From positions 1 through 64,000 of the forward strand of contig BPGT01000006.1 of the NCBI GenBank assembly GCA_026003175.1: a stretch of DNA of 64,000 nucleotides. Direction: 5' to 3'. The position numbers were made by a program, and so were the translations under genes. Below the pieces are notes generated by a model. The model saw nothing but the letters and a program-made list of their open reading frames with translations, was not told the DNA's origin and searched no databases. Below, in pieces: positions 16,038 through 24,614 of this stretch (positions within the stretch are counted from its first letter, which is position 1; each line of letters starts with the position of its first letter). This DNA is from Armatimonadota bacterium (GTDB taxonomy: Bacteria > Armatimonadota > HRBIN16).

Positions 16038-17657
16038 TCATCTCTGCCTCTCCCACACCTCAATGCGCGGGAAAGGATACAACATATCGTGAGGCACATT
16101 GCGCTTGCCGAAGTGGATGCCGTCCACGCGAAACGTTGTGTCAAATCGCGCCGCCCGATGGAAGGAGCGGTTCAACTCATCCAGAAACGCCTGCGCAGGC
16201 GCGTGGCGTACCCGTACCGCGTCATCCACTTCGAACTGACTCAGCACCACCACCTGCGCCCGCCGAATCACGTTCACATCCCACTCCGCACCCGGCACCA
16301 GCAGACGGTACTCCTTGACCTCTCGGGCGCGCTCCGCCCTGCGTGACGGTTGCAGTTCGCCCCAGTATGGGCTGAGGGGCGGCGTGTAGAACCAGGGAAT
16401 AGTGGCAAAGCCGATGCGTGTACCCTGTGGCACGTGCTGACGTATCCACTCCAGCGCTTGCAGACGTGGGTCGGGTTGCAGCAGAGCAACGGCCACCGCG
16501 ATGCCCCAGATGAGCGTGTAAACGGCGATAGACCCTGCCCCCGCCGCCACGACGACCCTGCCCGCCTGCTGGGTATTCCGCCACGCTTCCGCTATCAGCC
16601 ACGCGGTCAACACCATCAGCGGAGGCAAGATGGGTAGCAGATACCGCGCGAACCGCACGGCAAAGGAGCCGAGGAACAGATAGTACACCACCACGAAAAC
16701 CCACAGGATGAGCACCCGCGGTCGGCGCGACAGGGGAGCAATCAGCACGCTGAGCGTTGCCAGCAGCAACAGCGGCAGTCCCAATCCGAAGCGCAGATTC
16801 GTCCAGTAGTGATAAACCCAGCCCAAGCCGGTATTTACAAAAACCAGACCATGCCCCTCGCGCACATGTTTTGCCTCATACCCGAAGTCGCGCCAGAACT
16901 CTTGCGGGTTCATCCACACGCCCGGGCAAAAGAGCAGAAAAGCCACCCCGCTTATCGCTACCAGAAGCACAGCCTTGCTCAACCACGCTTCGCGGTGCTC
17001 CGTACCTCGTAGCCATAAAGCCAGCAGGGGAGCTATAAGCACCAGCGCAGTGTTGTAGCGAGTAGCGGACGCCAGCCCTACCAGCACCCCTGCCGTTATC
17101 AGGATACGCTTTGCACCGGTCTCATGCAGTTTCAGTGCGGCGAGTAACACGCCGGTAGTGAATAATGTAGCGGTAGCGTCGGTAGTGAGGAAGTGGCAGT
17201 GCAGGGTGTGTAGAGGCACTACCGCCAGCAACAACGTGGCTACCGCCGCACAACGATGTCCGCACACTCGCTTGCCTGTCTCCCATACCAGCCAGCAGGT
17301 GAGTACTCCCATGACGACAGATAACCAGCGACCGGTCAGATAGAGTCCGGCGAACGCCTCATATTGCGCGACTTCGGTGGGGAGGGTAATCCACCCGTAA
17401 GTGGAGCCGATGAGAATAGCAAGGTGCAGAAGATACAGGTACACCGTGCCGTAGTTGTAGAAGTGCGGGTCAATCTGTCCATGCGGAATGTCCAGTCCCA
17501 GCGTATAGCCCAGTATTACCCACTCGTCGGGGTGAAAGGAGAAGTAGTGCGAGGGGTCAGGTATTCCCCAGCGAATACCCATCGCGCGAAACAGAAAGGC
17601 TACCGCCAGAACGATAACCAGCGCCAGCCTGAAGAAACGCTCAGGCGTACCGTTCAT
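16038..17657 (-). CDS. GT39-family membrane glycosyltransferase
   Basis: A 539-residue polytopic protein of the PMT/ArnT fold (GT-C). After the first helix comes the catalytic-loop region with PSHYFSFHPDEWV, where the Asp-Glu pair is expected to bind metal and the lipid-phosphate sugar. About ten more hydrophobic helices and a C-terminal soluble domain follow. It probably transfers a sugar from a polyprenyl donor to a lipid or protein. The start at 17657 lies inside the preceding HD-GYP gene (17-bp overlap), suggesting coupled translation. Confidence 0.85.
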   Translation of the reverse strand: MNGTPERFFRLALVIVLAVAFLFRAMGIRWGIPDPSHYFSFHPDEWVILGYTLGLDIPHGQIDPHFYNYGTVYLYLLHLAILIGSTYGWITLPTEVAQYEAFAGLYLTGRWLSVVMGVLTCWLVWETGKRVCGHRCAAVATLLLAVVPLHTLHCHFLTTDATATLFTTGVLLAALKLHETGAKRILITAGVLVGLASATRYNTALVLIAPLLALWLRGTEHREAWLSKAVLLVAISGVAFLLFCPGVWMNPQEFWRDFGYEAKHVREGHGLVFVNTGLGWVYHYWTNLRFGLGLPLLLLATLSVLIAPLSRRPRVLILWVFVVVYYLFLGSFAVRFARYLLPILPPLMVLTAWLIAEAWRNTQQAGRVVVAAGAGSIAVYTLIWGIAVAVALLQPDPRLQALEWIRQHVPQGTRIGFATIPWFYTPPLSPYWGELQPSRRAERAREVKEYRLLVPGAEWDVNVIRRAQVVVLSQFEVDDAVRVRHAPAQAFLDELNRSFHRAARFDTTFRVDGIHFGKRNVPHDMLYPFPRIEVWERQR

Positions 17658-18333
17658 GGTAGGAGGGGCTCGGCTGTCTGGACGTTTCCGCGCGGACAAT
17701 CGCCTGAAACACCTCAAAAACTCGCGGGTCGTACCGCGTTCCCTTGCCTGCTGCTATCTGCTCGGCTGCCTGCAGGCGCAGGGAGGCGTTACCTAGGTCT
17801 TTCCCGCGCAGTGCGTCCGCGTAATCACCTGCGATGTGTAGAATGCGCGACGCCAGGGGAATCTCCTCTCCCTGCAACCCATCGGGATAACCACTGCCGT
17901 CCCAATTTTCATGGTGATGGCGAATAAGCGTTGCCAGTCTCGCCAGCGAGGGGACCTGCTCCACCATCCTCTGGCTCAGCACGCTATGCAGTTTTAGCAT
18001 CTCTTCCTCGTCGCTGGTGAGAGGTCCTTCTTTGTTCAGAATACCGTATGGGATGCTAACCTTGCCGATTTCCTGTAGTAGCGAGGCGAACTCGATATCC
18101 CGTATCATTCGAGACGGCAGTCCCAGTCGTTCGGCGATTTGCGTGGCGTAGTATGCCCGCAGGCGTGCGCTGCCGGTGGTGCCGTGTTCCCGAATCTCCA
18201 CGGCGCGTGCCAACGCCTGCAGCCCCTGTTGGTAGTCGCGACGAATCTGCCCGGGTAGCCACACCAGGGCATAGTAGCACAGGAAAACAACGCTACCCAT
18301 CACCACGAGATATACGAAGGTGGTGAAGCTCAT
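17641..18333 (-). CDS. Membrane-anchored HD-GYP-like protein lacking its metal site
   Basis: A 230-residue protein with one N-terminal membrane helix (about 5-28) and an HD-GYP-type domain. The signature HD is replaced by QE (LLQEIGKVSIP where LLHDIGK is usual), and the first family His before it is also missing. The later HHENWDGSGYP motif is intact. It may therefore bind c-di-GMP or a partner without hydrolysing it. Its start overlaps the stop of the intact HD-GYP gene by 4 bp, suggesting the two act together. Confidence 0.8.
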   Translation of the reverse strand: MSFTTFVYLVVMGSVVFLCYYALVWLPGQIRRDYQQGLQALARAVEIREHGTTGSARLRAYYATQIAERLGLPSRMIRDIEFASLLQEIGKVSIPYGILNKEGPLTSDEEEMLKLHSVLSQRMVEQVPSLARLATLIRHHHENWDGSGYPDGLQGEEIPLASRILHIAGDYADALRGKDLGNASLRLQAAEQIAAGKGTRYDPRVFEVFQAIVRAETSRQPSPSYHERYA

Positions 18334-19682
18334 GCTACCGCCTGCCTCTTCACCATCGCCGACACCGCGTGTTCGACGTGCTCAACCCCGAATTCACCCG
18401 CTGCCAATGCCTCGATAAAGGCTTTAACCACTTCGGGGTGGAACTGTGTGCCCGCTCCCTTTTGCAGCTCCGCGATGGCTTCCGGTACCGTTTGGGGTTT
18501 GCGGTAGGGACGTTGTTCACCTTTCTCGTCATCGCCCACCATCGCGTCGAAAGCGTCCACTACAGCAATAATATGCGCCTCGATGGGGATTTCGCCCATT
18601 TTCAGCCCGAACGGATAGCCCTTGCCATCAGGACGCTCGTGGTGCAGAGTAATCCACAACGCCACTGGTTCGATATGCTTGATTCCGCTAACAACCTCTG
18701 CCCCTTTCAGGGGGTGGGTGCGTATCATCTGCCAGTCCGCCTCAGTAAGGGGGGTCAATTTGTTCAGCACCGCTTCGTCGATGCCCACTTTACCCAGGTC
18801 GTGTAAAGCGGCTGCCTCGGGCAGGAGTTCGATGTGACGCGCTGGTACACCCAACCGGGTGGCCACGCTCATCGCCATCTGGCTGGCGCGTTGTAAATGT
18901 CCCGAGGTGTAGGGGTGAGCGTGCTGCACCAGCAAGCCCAGCGCGCGGATGGTTTCGCGATAGTTCCGTATCTGCTGGATGCGCTGGCGGAAGCACTCCC
19001 GGGCGGCAAGGAAGGGCACTGCCACCAGAACGAAGCCTGCGACGTGATAGGCGCGCAGCAGCAGTATCAACAGGATGGACAGAGGCATCACCAGGATGTA
19101 GGTGGGCACCACGATACGCAGGCTATGCCGCCAGACGCTTGGCAGAGGTTCCCGGTTATACAAAGCGCTCGCCACAGACACCAGCAGAGCGTTGACTACC
19201 AGGTAGACCACTGCCGCCAGAGTCAAAGCCACCAGCGTTTGTGTTGTCAGAAGGGTTGCTGCGCTGGTGCTGAACCAGTAGTACACCACTCCAGCAGTGC
19301 CTGCACTAATGACAGATTGAGCGGCGTTGAACAGCCCCCAGCGCAAGCGATAGCGTATCGGGTAAGAGCGATTCAGCAGCACTCCAGCCAGCAACGTAGG
19401 CAGGCTATCCACCGCCATAGCAGGCACTATGCCGTACATGGCGATGACGGTGCACACAATGGGGAACCCCAGCGTTACCTGAGTGCCGCCGTGCAACAGG
19501 GAGACCGGCAACATTTCGGTTGCCACGGCGAACAGCAGAATAGTGACTGCCCCTACCGGCAGCCATTGCGCTGGGGGCGTGCCAGACATGAACACCAGAG
19601 CCAACCCTGCTGCCACCAGGATGATGCCGCGATGATAATATCGTATTAGCAGCTCGCTCCACTTGGGCGGGATGTCCCGCAT
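18330..19682 (-). CDS. HD-GYP phosphodiesterase with membrane sensor domain
   Basis: A 450-residue protein. The first 225 residues hold about seven hydrophobic helices resembling a MASE-type integral sensor. The rest is an HD-GYP domain with intact HTYTSG-like first His (HPYTSGH), AALHDLGKVGI, HP, and HHERPDGKGYP. It probably hydrolyses c-di-GMP. The start at 19682 follows AAAGGAG. It heads an operon with the degenerate HD-GYP gene and the GT39 gene. Confidence 0.87.
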   Translation of the reverse strand: MRDIPPKWSELLIRYYHRGIILVAAGLALVFMSGTPPAQWLPVGAVTILLFAVATEMLPVSLLHGGTQVTLGFPIVCTVIAMYGIVPAMAVDSLPTLLAGVLLNRSYPIRYRLRWGLFNAAQSVISAGTAGVVYYWFSTSAATLLTTQTLVALTLAAVVYLVVNALLVSVASALYNREPLPSVWRHSLRIVVPTYILVMPLSILLILLLRAYHVAGFVLVAVPFLAARECFRQRIQQIRNYRETIRALGLLVQHAHPYTSGHLQRASQMAMSVATRLGVPARHIELLPEAAALHDLGKVGIDEAVLNKLTPLTEADWQMIRTHPLKGAEVVSGIKHIEPVALWITLHHERPDGKGYPFGLKMGEIPIEAHIIAVVDAFDAMVGDDEKGEQRPYRKPQTVPEAIAELQKGAGTQFHPEVVKAFIEALAAGEFGVEHVEHAVSAMVKRQAVA

Positions 19683-19753
19683 GACCGTTCTCCTTTGACC
19701 TTCCACGAGCCTGTTGGGGTCAGCAGCAACGGCGGGCGGGGGCACGCGCCATC

Positions 19754-19870
19754 CTAATAGCTGGCTGAAGGTGGTGGTGGCGGTTTAGGTGGCGGGTATA
19801 TCTCTAACTTCGCGCCGTAGGTAGTAGCCCATACCACCAGGAGCAACAACATGGTAAGCCAGTATTTCAC
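19754..19870 (-). CDS. Small membrane or secreted peptide with proline tail, 38 aa
   Basis: The GTG at 19870 lies behind GGAGG at 9 bp. The product MKYWLTMLLLLVVWATTYGA then continues with a short KLEIYPPPKPPPPPSASY tail. One hydrophobic helix plus a proline run suggests a membrane-anchored or exported peptide. It lies between the HD-GYP operon and the 19996-20679 gene in the same orientation, in an otherwise empty 313-bp gap. Too short for firm statistics, but the ribosome site and composition support it. Confidence 0.5.
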   Translation of the reverse strand: MKYWLTMLLLLVVWATTYGAKLEIYPPPKPPPPPSASY

Positions 19871-19995
19871 TACGAGCGACCTCCACAAGTGTTCCGTTCG
19901 CGCCGCTAAGCGAACAGACACTCACTCCGCTTCTGTGCCACCCTAGCCCGCACGCCGCTGCTGGCTACAACAGGCTCTATACGATTGTCTGGAGG

Positions 19996-20679
19996 CTACT
20001 CGTCCTGGAGTGCTGCGGTCCGGCGATTCAGTGCGTCCAGCACCGCGTTGACCACGGCGCGGTTTAAATCGTTACGTACCAACGCCGAGCCGGTGAGAAC
20101 ATCCTCACCGTACTGCGACAGCATATTCACCACAGCGACCACAATCTGCCTGCCTGCTACCATCACGTTGGGGTTGATGTCCTCCACAGCAATCTGGTCT
20201 GTCATGTTGCAGGCTTGCTCCACCGCACGCACCGTGGCGCTGGCAATCAAGCGCAGCTGATTGGACTGACTTCCCTGACCGGCAGCTTGCCCGGTGAAGG
20301 TTTCAGAGCCACGCTGTAAATGCACGCTGGCTTCCGCCTTCGTACCATTGATAGTGAGTTCTACATCGGCAATGCGGAGACGGTTTCGCATGGAGCGCAA
20401 CAGGGCGCCCTGCATCTGGGCGACGCTAATTTTGCGGTGGTCCACTACAATCCCATGAGATGTCAGTAGAGCCGATTCGATATCCCGTACCACCTGCTTG
20501 GGCGAACGATTGGAGGAGACCAGCACGTGAATCTCCTGTATCGCTCCGTTCTTGTCCACCACGACACGGGCTGAGAGAACATCGCGCAATTGACGAATTA
20601 CTTTCTCGACCTGCTCGGCAGGCACCTGTCCAATCGTGCTCTTGCTCGTTGCCGGCTCTCCTGTCGGCTGGTGGGACAA
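19996..20679 (-). CDS. Protein with domain shared with the GGDEF protein
   Basis: A 227-residue soluble protein. The N-terminal part (about 20-95) has ARVVVDKNGAIQEIHVLVSS and QVVRDIESALLTSHGIVVDH, an alpha-beta unit that looks regulatory. Residues 115-222 match the C-terminal domain of the protein at 13858-15156 (KAEASVHL, DVLTGSALVRNDLNRAVVNA, DALNR). A consensus-like promoter lies about 90 bp upstream. The function of either domain is unknown; proximity to c-di-GMP genes suggests, but does not show, a signalling role. Confidence 0.65.
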   Translation of the reverse strand: MSHQPTGEPATSKSTIGQVPAEQVEKVIRQLRDVLSARVVVDKNGAIQEIHVLVSSNRSPKQVVRDIESALLTSHGIVVDHRKISVAQMQGALLRSMRNRLRIADVELTINGTKAEASVHLQRGSETFTGQAAGQGSQSNQLRLIASATVRAVEQACNMTDQIAVEDINPNVMVAGRQIVVAVVNMLSQYGEDVLTGSALVRNDLNRAVVNAVLDALNRRTAALQDE

Positions 20680-20768
20680 ACCAACCCCTCCTTTAGGCAG
20701 GCGTTATCTTAAGTTGTGCAATCCCCTTTCCTGCATTGCTACCGCAAAATTACTGGGGTTGTGGTGTT

Positions 20769-20797
20769 ATTGTAGCGCATCTGTTTTTATATTGCAA
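20769..20797 (-). promoter_or_regulatory. Sigma-70-type promoter for the 19996-20679 gene
   Basis: On the minus strand TTGCAA (20797-20792) and TACAAT (20774-20769) are 17 bp apart, about 90 bp upstream of the start at 20679. The spacing is ideal and both boxes match five or four of six consensus bases. Confidence 0.65.
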
Positions 20798-20949
20798 GCT
20801 ACGATGCCTGTTTTCCTGCTTATTTTTGCATCGTCGAAAGAAATTCCTCTTTCAGGGAGTATGAAGACACAAAAGCACCGCGCAGGAAGCCTCTACCCAA
20901 AAGGCAAAATGTAAGGATGTCACTTCAGGTATGAAGGGAGGCGTTACTC

Positions 20950-22002
20950 ATGCGTTCGCGATTATGCTGGTTTGCACTTATTTTGCTGGTTGCCCTGGCG
21001 GGATGCTCCCGTAAAGGCACTGCTCCGCCGTCTCCACCGCAAAGCGGCACGACGCAGCGAACCTTCCGGTTTGCTATCATCCCCAAGCAACTGGACAACC
21101 CCGTGTTCAATTACGCGAAGATGGGCGCTCTGGGCGCAGCGGCTAAACTGGGCAACGTGGAGATTTACTGGAACGCGCCGGAAACCAACGACGAAGCCAA
21201 GCAAGCGCAAATCTTCGAAACCTATGTGCGCCAGAAGGTGGATGGCATCGCCGTTTCCTGCGTGAACGCCGAGATTATGCGCCGCGTGATCGACAAGGCG
21301 GTGGAACAGGGCATTCCGGTCGTGACATGGGATAGCGACTCGCCAAAGAGCAAACGCCAGGCGTTCTTCGGGATGGACGACTACGAGGCGGGGAAGACCA
21401 TCGGCGAGGAACTGGCAAAGCTCATCGATGGCAAGGGCAAGGTGGCTATCCTGTCGGGCGTACAGGGGGCGCAGAACCTAAGCACGCGTATTCAGGGCGT
21501 GCAGGACGCTCTGAAAGCCTACCCCGATATTCGCATTGTGACCACCGTTTACTGCAACGACGACGCTACCCGCGCCGAATCGCTTATTAACAGCGTGATG
21601 CAGCAACATCCCGACCTCGCCGGCTGGGCGATGGTGGGCGGCTGGCCCCTGTTTACCAAAACCGGGCTGAACGGCATCAAGCCGGGCGTGACCAAAGTGG
21701 CGGCGGTAGACCCGCTGGAAGGCAACCCATGGACATGGATTGAGAAGGGCTATGTGCAGGTGTGCATCGGGCAGAAAGTGTTCGACTGGGGAGCCAAAAG
21801 CGTGGAGATGCTGTACAACCTGGCGCAAGGTAAAGGCATCCCACAGGCGGATGAGAAAGGCTTCGTGAACTCGGGGCTGGACATCGTGGTGTTGGACAGG
21901 ACGAAGTTCAAAGACCCCTCGCGCTACATCTCGCTGGAAGATTACAAGAAGATGTTCGAGCAACGCAAACAGGAGGCGCAGGGGGTAGAAGCGAAACAGT
22001 AA
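20950..22002 (+). CDS. Sugar-type substrate-binding lipoprotein (Peripla_BP_4)
   Basis: A 350-residue exported lipoprotein: LVALAGC lipobox with Cys19, then a Thr/Pro/Ser linker and a LacI-type periplasmic binding fold (FAIIPKQLDNPVF, DGIAVSC, IPVVTWDSD, GKVAILSG, AVDPLEGN). This class usually delivers pentoses, ribose or inositol to ABC importers of the RbsAC type. No matching permease or ATPase lies nearby. The adjacent importer is of the MalFG type with its own binding protein, so this is an orphan. It starts behind GGGAGG. Confidence 0.87.
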   Translation: MRSRLCWFALILLVALAGCSRKGTAPPSPPQSGTTQRTFRFAIIPKQLDNPVFNYAKMGALGAAAKLGNVEIYWNAPETNDEAKQAQIFETYVRQKVDGIAVSCVNAEIMRRVIDKAVEQGIPVVTWDSDSPKSKRQAFFGMDDYEAGKTIGEELAKLIDGKGKVAILSGVQGAQNLSTRIQGVQDALKAYPDIRIVTTVYCNDDATRAESLINSVMQQHPDLAGWAMVGGWPLFTKTGLNGIKPGVTKVAAVDPLEGNPWTWIEKGYVQVCIGQKVFDWGAKSVEMLYNLAQGKGIPQADEKGFVNSGLDIVVLDRTKFKDPSRYISLEDYKKMFEQRKQEAQGVEAKQ

Positions 22003-22028
22003 GCCTACTACAAGAAGGAGGAGAGAAA

Positions 22029-22835
22029 GTGGCGAAGATCGGTGTAATCCACTATAATTGGCCCGGCTTTTCGTTCGAGGAGTTCCTGCGGTTCGCGGCG
22101 GAAACGGGCTACCAGTACGTGGAACTGCAAATCGGTGACGTCTGGACGTCCGATATCGACAACCCCGAAGCCAATGCCGAGCGCGTGCGCAAGCTGGTGG
22201 AATCGTACGGGCTGAAAGTGTCTGCGCTGGCTGCAGGCAACGACTTCCTGCAGACCGACGAGGAAGCCATCCGCTACCAGGTGGAGCGTATGCAGCGAAT
22301 CTGCAGGCTGGCGCGCATCCTGCACGAAGAAGCGGTGGTACGCAGTGAGGGCGGCGCGCCCAAAGAGAGCGTACCCCGCCAGAAGTGGCTGGACGCACTG
22401 ACCGAGTGCTTCCAGCGATGCCTCGATTTCGTGGATCAGATGGGTGTTGCGCTGGCAATCGATAATCACGGCTACATTACCAACGACTACACCATCCTGT
22501 ACATGCTGCTGCAGAGGCTGAACCATCCACTCGTCGGCACCAATCTGGACACCATGAACTACCGCTGGTATGGGCACGACTTGCAGGTGTGCAACCGCAT
22601 CTATGAGCTGATGGCTCCGTACGCGAAGCATACACACTTCAAAGACGGCTTCGGCAGCCTTGGAGGGTACCGCGGCGCTGCGTTGGGTGATGGCGAGATA
22701 GACCTGCTTCATGCTTTAGACTACCTGAAGCGCGCCGGCTACAACGGCGTCTACTGCGCCGAGTATGAGGGTCCGGAAGCAGCTGGCGGCGTTGGCTATG
22801 CGAAGTGCTACCGCTGGCTGAAGGAGCACACGTGA
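22029..22835 (+). CDS. Xylose-isomerase-like TIM-barrel sugar isomerase/epimerase
   Basis: A 268-residue protein of the AP-endonuclease-2 (sugar phosphate isomerase/epimerase) family. Conserved metal-ligand regions are visible: QYVELQIGDVW, LAIDNHGY, GTNLDTMNY, HTHFKDG and a late CAEYEG Glu. It probably interconverts keto sugars or inosose-type compounds. GTG start at 22029 behind AAGGAGG. It sits 26 bp after the binding lipoprotein, so the two are likely co-transcribed and act on the same sugar. Confidence 0.83.
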   Translation: MAKIGVIHYNWPGFSFEEFLRFAAETGYQYVELQIGDVWTSDIDNPEANAERVRKLVESYGLKVSALAAGNDFLQTDEEAIRYQVERMQRICRLARILHEEAVVRSEGGAPKESVPRQKWLDALTECFQRCLDFVDQMGVALAIDNHGYITNDYTILYMLLQRLNHPLVGTNLDTMNYRWYGHDLQVCNRIYELMAPYAKHTHFKDGFGSLGGYRGAALGDGEIDLLHALDYLKRAGYNGVYCAEYEGPEAAGGVGYAKCYRWLKEHT

Positions 22836-22931
22836 TTGCCAGGTGAAAGGGGGGACGAAGGTTGCCGCTGATATGATGCTACTCCCCCGCACACGGGTCG
22901 TCATCTGCATTGATGAAAATGAATAAAAGCC

Positions 22932-24302
22932 ATGAAATACGTCTTTCTCGCAACCTTTTTGGTGCTGGTGTTGCTCTCGGTGGTAGCGTGGCGCATCCAG
23001 CCCGAAAACACCGCGCGGGGCAAAATCCCGCTGGTGTGGGTAAGCGACGACAACCCTGCCCGCCGCGAGCAGATTGCGCTGTTCAACCGTTTGCATCCTG
23101 AATACGACCTGCGCCTGGACCCCAGCAACACGGGCATGGAAAAGGTGATTGTGCAGTCGCTGGCAGGTGTGGGACCGGATATCTTCGACTGCTACGATGG
23201 ATTCCAGCTCTCCGCCTACGTGCGCTCGGGCATCGCGTGGGATGTGACTGAGGAACTGAAAAAGGCGGGCATCGACGTGCAGAACGAGGTGTGGAGGGCG
23301 GTGCATCCCAACATTATCCACGAAGGGCGTGTGTACGGCTTCCCTACCAACGCGGCGGTGAACGCGATATGGTTCCACAAGGATATCTTTGACAAATACG
23401 GCGTGCCCTATCCCAAGGGACCCTGGACGTGGGAACAGTTTTTAGAGGTGGCGAAGAAGCTCACCATTCGCGATAAGAACGGCAGGCCGGTGCAGTTTGG
23501 CTTCCTGATGGACTGGTGGAACTGGTATCACTTCGTGTTGCAGTGGGGAGGCAGGCTGTACACACCCGACGGCACAAGATGCATTATCGATAGCCCACAA
23601 GCCATTGCAGCAGTGCAGTTTATGCAGGACTTGATATACAAGCATAAGGTGATGCCCAGTCCTGTAGAAGAGGCGGCTATGGCGACGCAGGGCGGCTGGG
23701 GCTCAGGCACGATCACGTGGTTTGGCGCGAAGAAGGGGGCGATGGCGCTCGGCGGCAGATGGTGGCTGTGCACTCTGCGTAGCTATCAGGGGCTGAAGCT
23801 GGGTGCGGTAGAGTCGCCGCATGGACCCTACCGTGTGTTTCGAGGTTACGGACGCGCCTCACTGATTAACCGCAATAGTCCCCGTCGCCAGCACGCGCTG
23901 AAGTTCCTGCTGTATCTGGCGAGCAAGGAGTACAACGAACTCATTAATCACCAGGCGGACGCCCTTGCGCCGGTGAAAAGGTATTCCTACACCGACAAGT
24001 ACCTGCACGATCCCGCCTTCCCCGAAGAGGATTTCAACGCGGTATGGCGCGACGCGATGAACTACGCCGTACCGGATGAGATTAGTCCCTTCGTGAACGG
24101 GCAGGCGGTACAGCGCATCCTGAACAAGCAGTTAGACCTGGTGAAATCGGGGCAGAAGTCGGCGGCAGACGCCCTGCGCACCGCTGCACGCCTGATTAAC
24201 GAGGAGATTCAGAAAACGATTCAGCGCGACCCGGAACTGCGCAGGCGATATGAGGCGCTGATGCAGGAGAGGGAGAATGTCTTCTCTTCAGACATCAGGT
24301 AG
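22932..24302 (+). CDS. ABC sugar importer extracellular solute-binding protein
   Basis: A 456-residue family-1 binding protein. The N-terminus MKYVFLATFLVLVLLSVVAW acts as a signal or anchor without a lipobox Cys. Then come VWVSDDNPARREQIALFN and GPDIFDCYDG, and a FPTNAAVNAIWFHKDIF segment typical of MalE/UgpB-like proteins. It has a long helical C-terminus. It would hand oligosaccharide to the permeases at 25083 and 27123. The start is supported by the signal sequence; the ribosome site is weak. Confidence 0.87.
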   Translation: MKYVFLATFLVLVLLSVVAWRIQPENTARGKIPLVWVSDDNPARREQIALFNRLHPEYDLRLDPSNTGMEKVIVQSLAGVGPDIFDCYDGFQLSAYVRSGIAWDVTEELKKAGIDVQNEVWRAVHPNIIHEGRVYGFPTNAAVNAIWFHKDIFDKYGVPYPKGPWTWEQFLEVAKKLTIRDKNGRPVQFGFLMDWWNWYHFVLQWGGRLYTPDGTRCIIDSPQAIAAVQFMQDLIYKHKVMPSPVEEAAMATQGGWGSGTITWFGAKKGAMALGGRWWLCTLRSYQGLKLGAVESPHGPYRVFRGYGRASLINRNSPRRQHALKFLLYLASKEYNELINHQADALAPVKRYSYTDKYLHDPAFPEEDFNAVWRDAMNYAVPDEISPFVNGQAVQRILNKQLDLVKSGQKSAADALRTAARLINEEIQKTIQRDPELRRRYEALMQERENVFSSDIR

Positions 24303-24304
24303 CG

Positions 24305-24310
24305 TATAAT
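24305..24310 (+). promoter_or_regulatory. -10 box before the antitoxin gene
   Basis: A perfect TATAAT right after the stop of the binding-protein gene, 35 bp before the antitoxin start. No clear -35 box. It would give the toxin-antitoxin pair its own transcript inside the transporter operon. Confidence 0.35.
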
Positions 24311-24344
24311 GGAATAAGGCAGTGAACGAGCCCGGGGAGAGAAG

Positions 24345-24614
24345 ATGAAAACACTCACTATCACCGTTCCTGACGACCTGCCCGGTTCGCTGGAGATGTC
24401 TGATGAGCAGTTTCAGCAAGAAGCCAGATTGCTGCTAGCGGTGAAGCTCTACGAGCTTGGCAGGATCTCTGCTGGTGTAGCCGCTCAGTTGGCGGGTGTT
24501 GAGCGTGTGAGTTTCCTTACACTGCTCTCGCGGTATAGCGTGCCTGCTATCAACCTGCAGGGTGAGGAGATAAAATACGAAATAAAGGAGGCGCGCAAAC
24601 TGGCAACCGGATGA
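24345..24614 (+). CDS. UPF0175-family antitoxin
   Basis: An 89-residue protein. The middle SDEQFQQEARLLLAVKLYEL and the AQLAGVERVSFLTLLSRYSV segment define UPF0175, a winged or helical DNA-binding-type antitoxin that pairs with DUF3368 PIN-domain proteins. The gene is intact. Its stop overlaps the start of the following toxin gene by ATGA. That toxin is broken, so the antitoxin may now be an orphan. The pair sits between the binding-protein and permease genes of an ABC importer. Confidence 0.82.
   Translation: MKTLTITVPDDLPGSLEMSDEQFQQEARLLLAVKLYELGRISAGVAAQLAGVERVSFLTLLSRYSVPAINLQGEEIKYEIKEARKLATG

Noticed and set aside
15960-16346. Plus-strand ORFs within the GT39 region
   Set aside because: They overlap the well-supported minus-strand membrane glycosyltransferase and have His/Pro/Arg-rich shadow composition.
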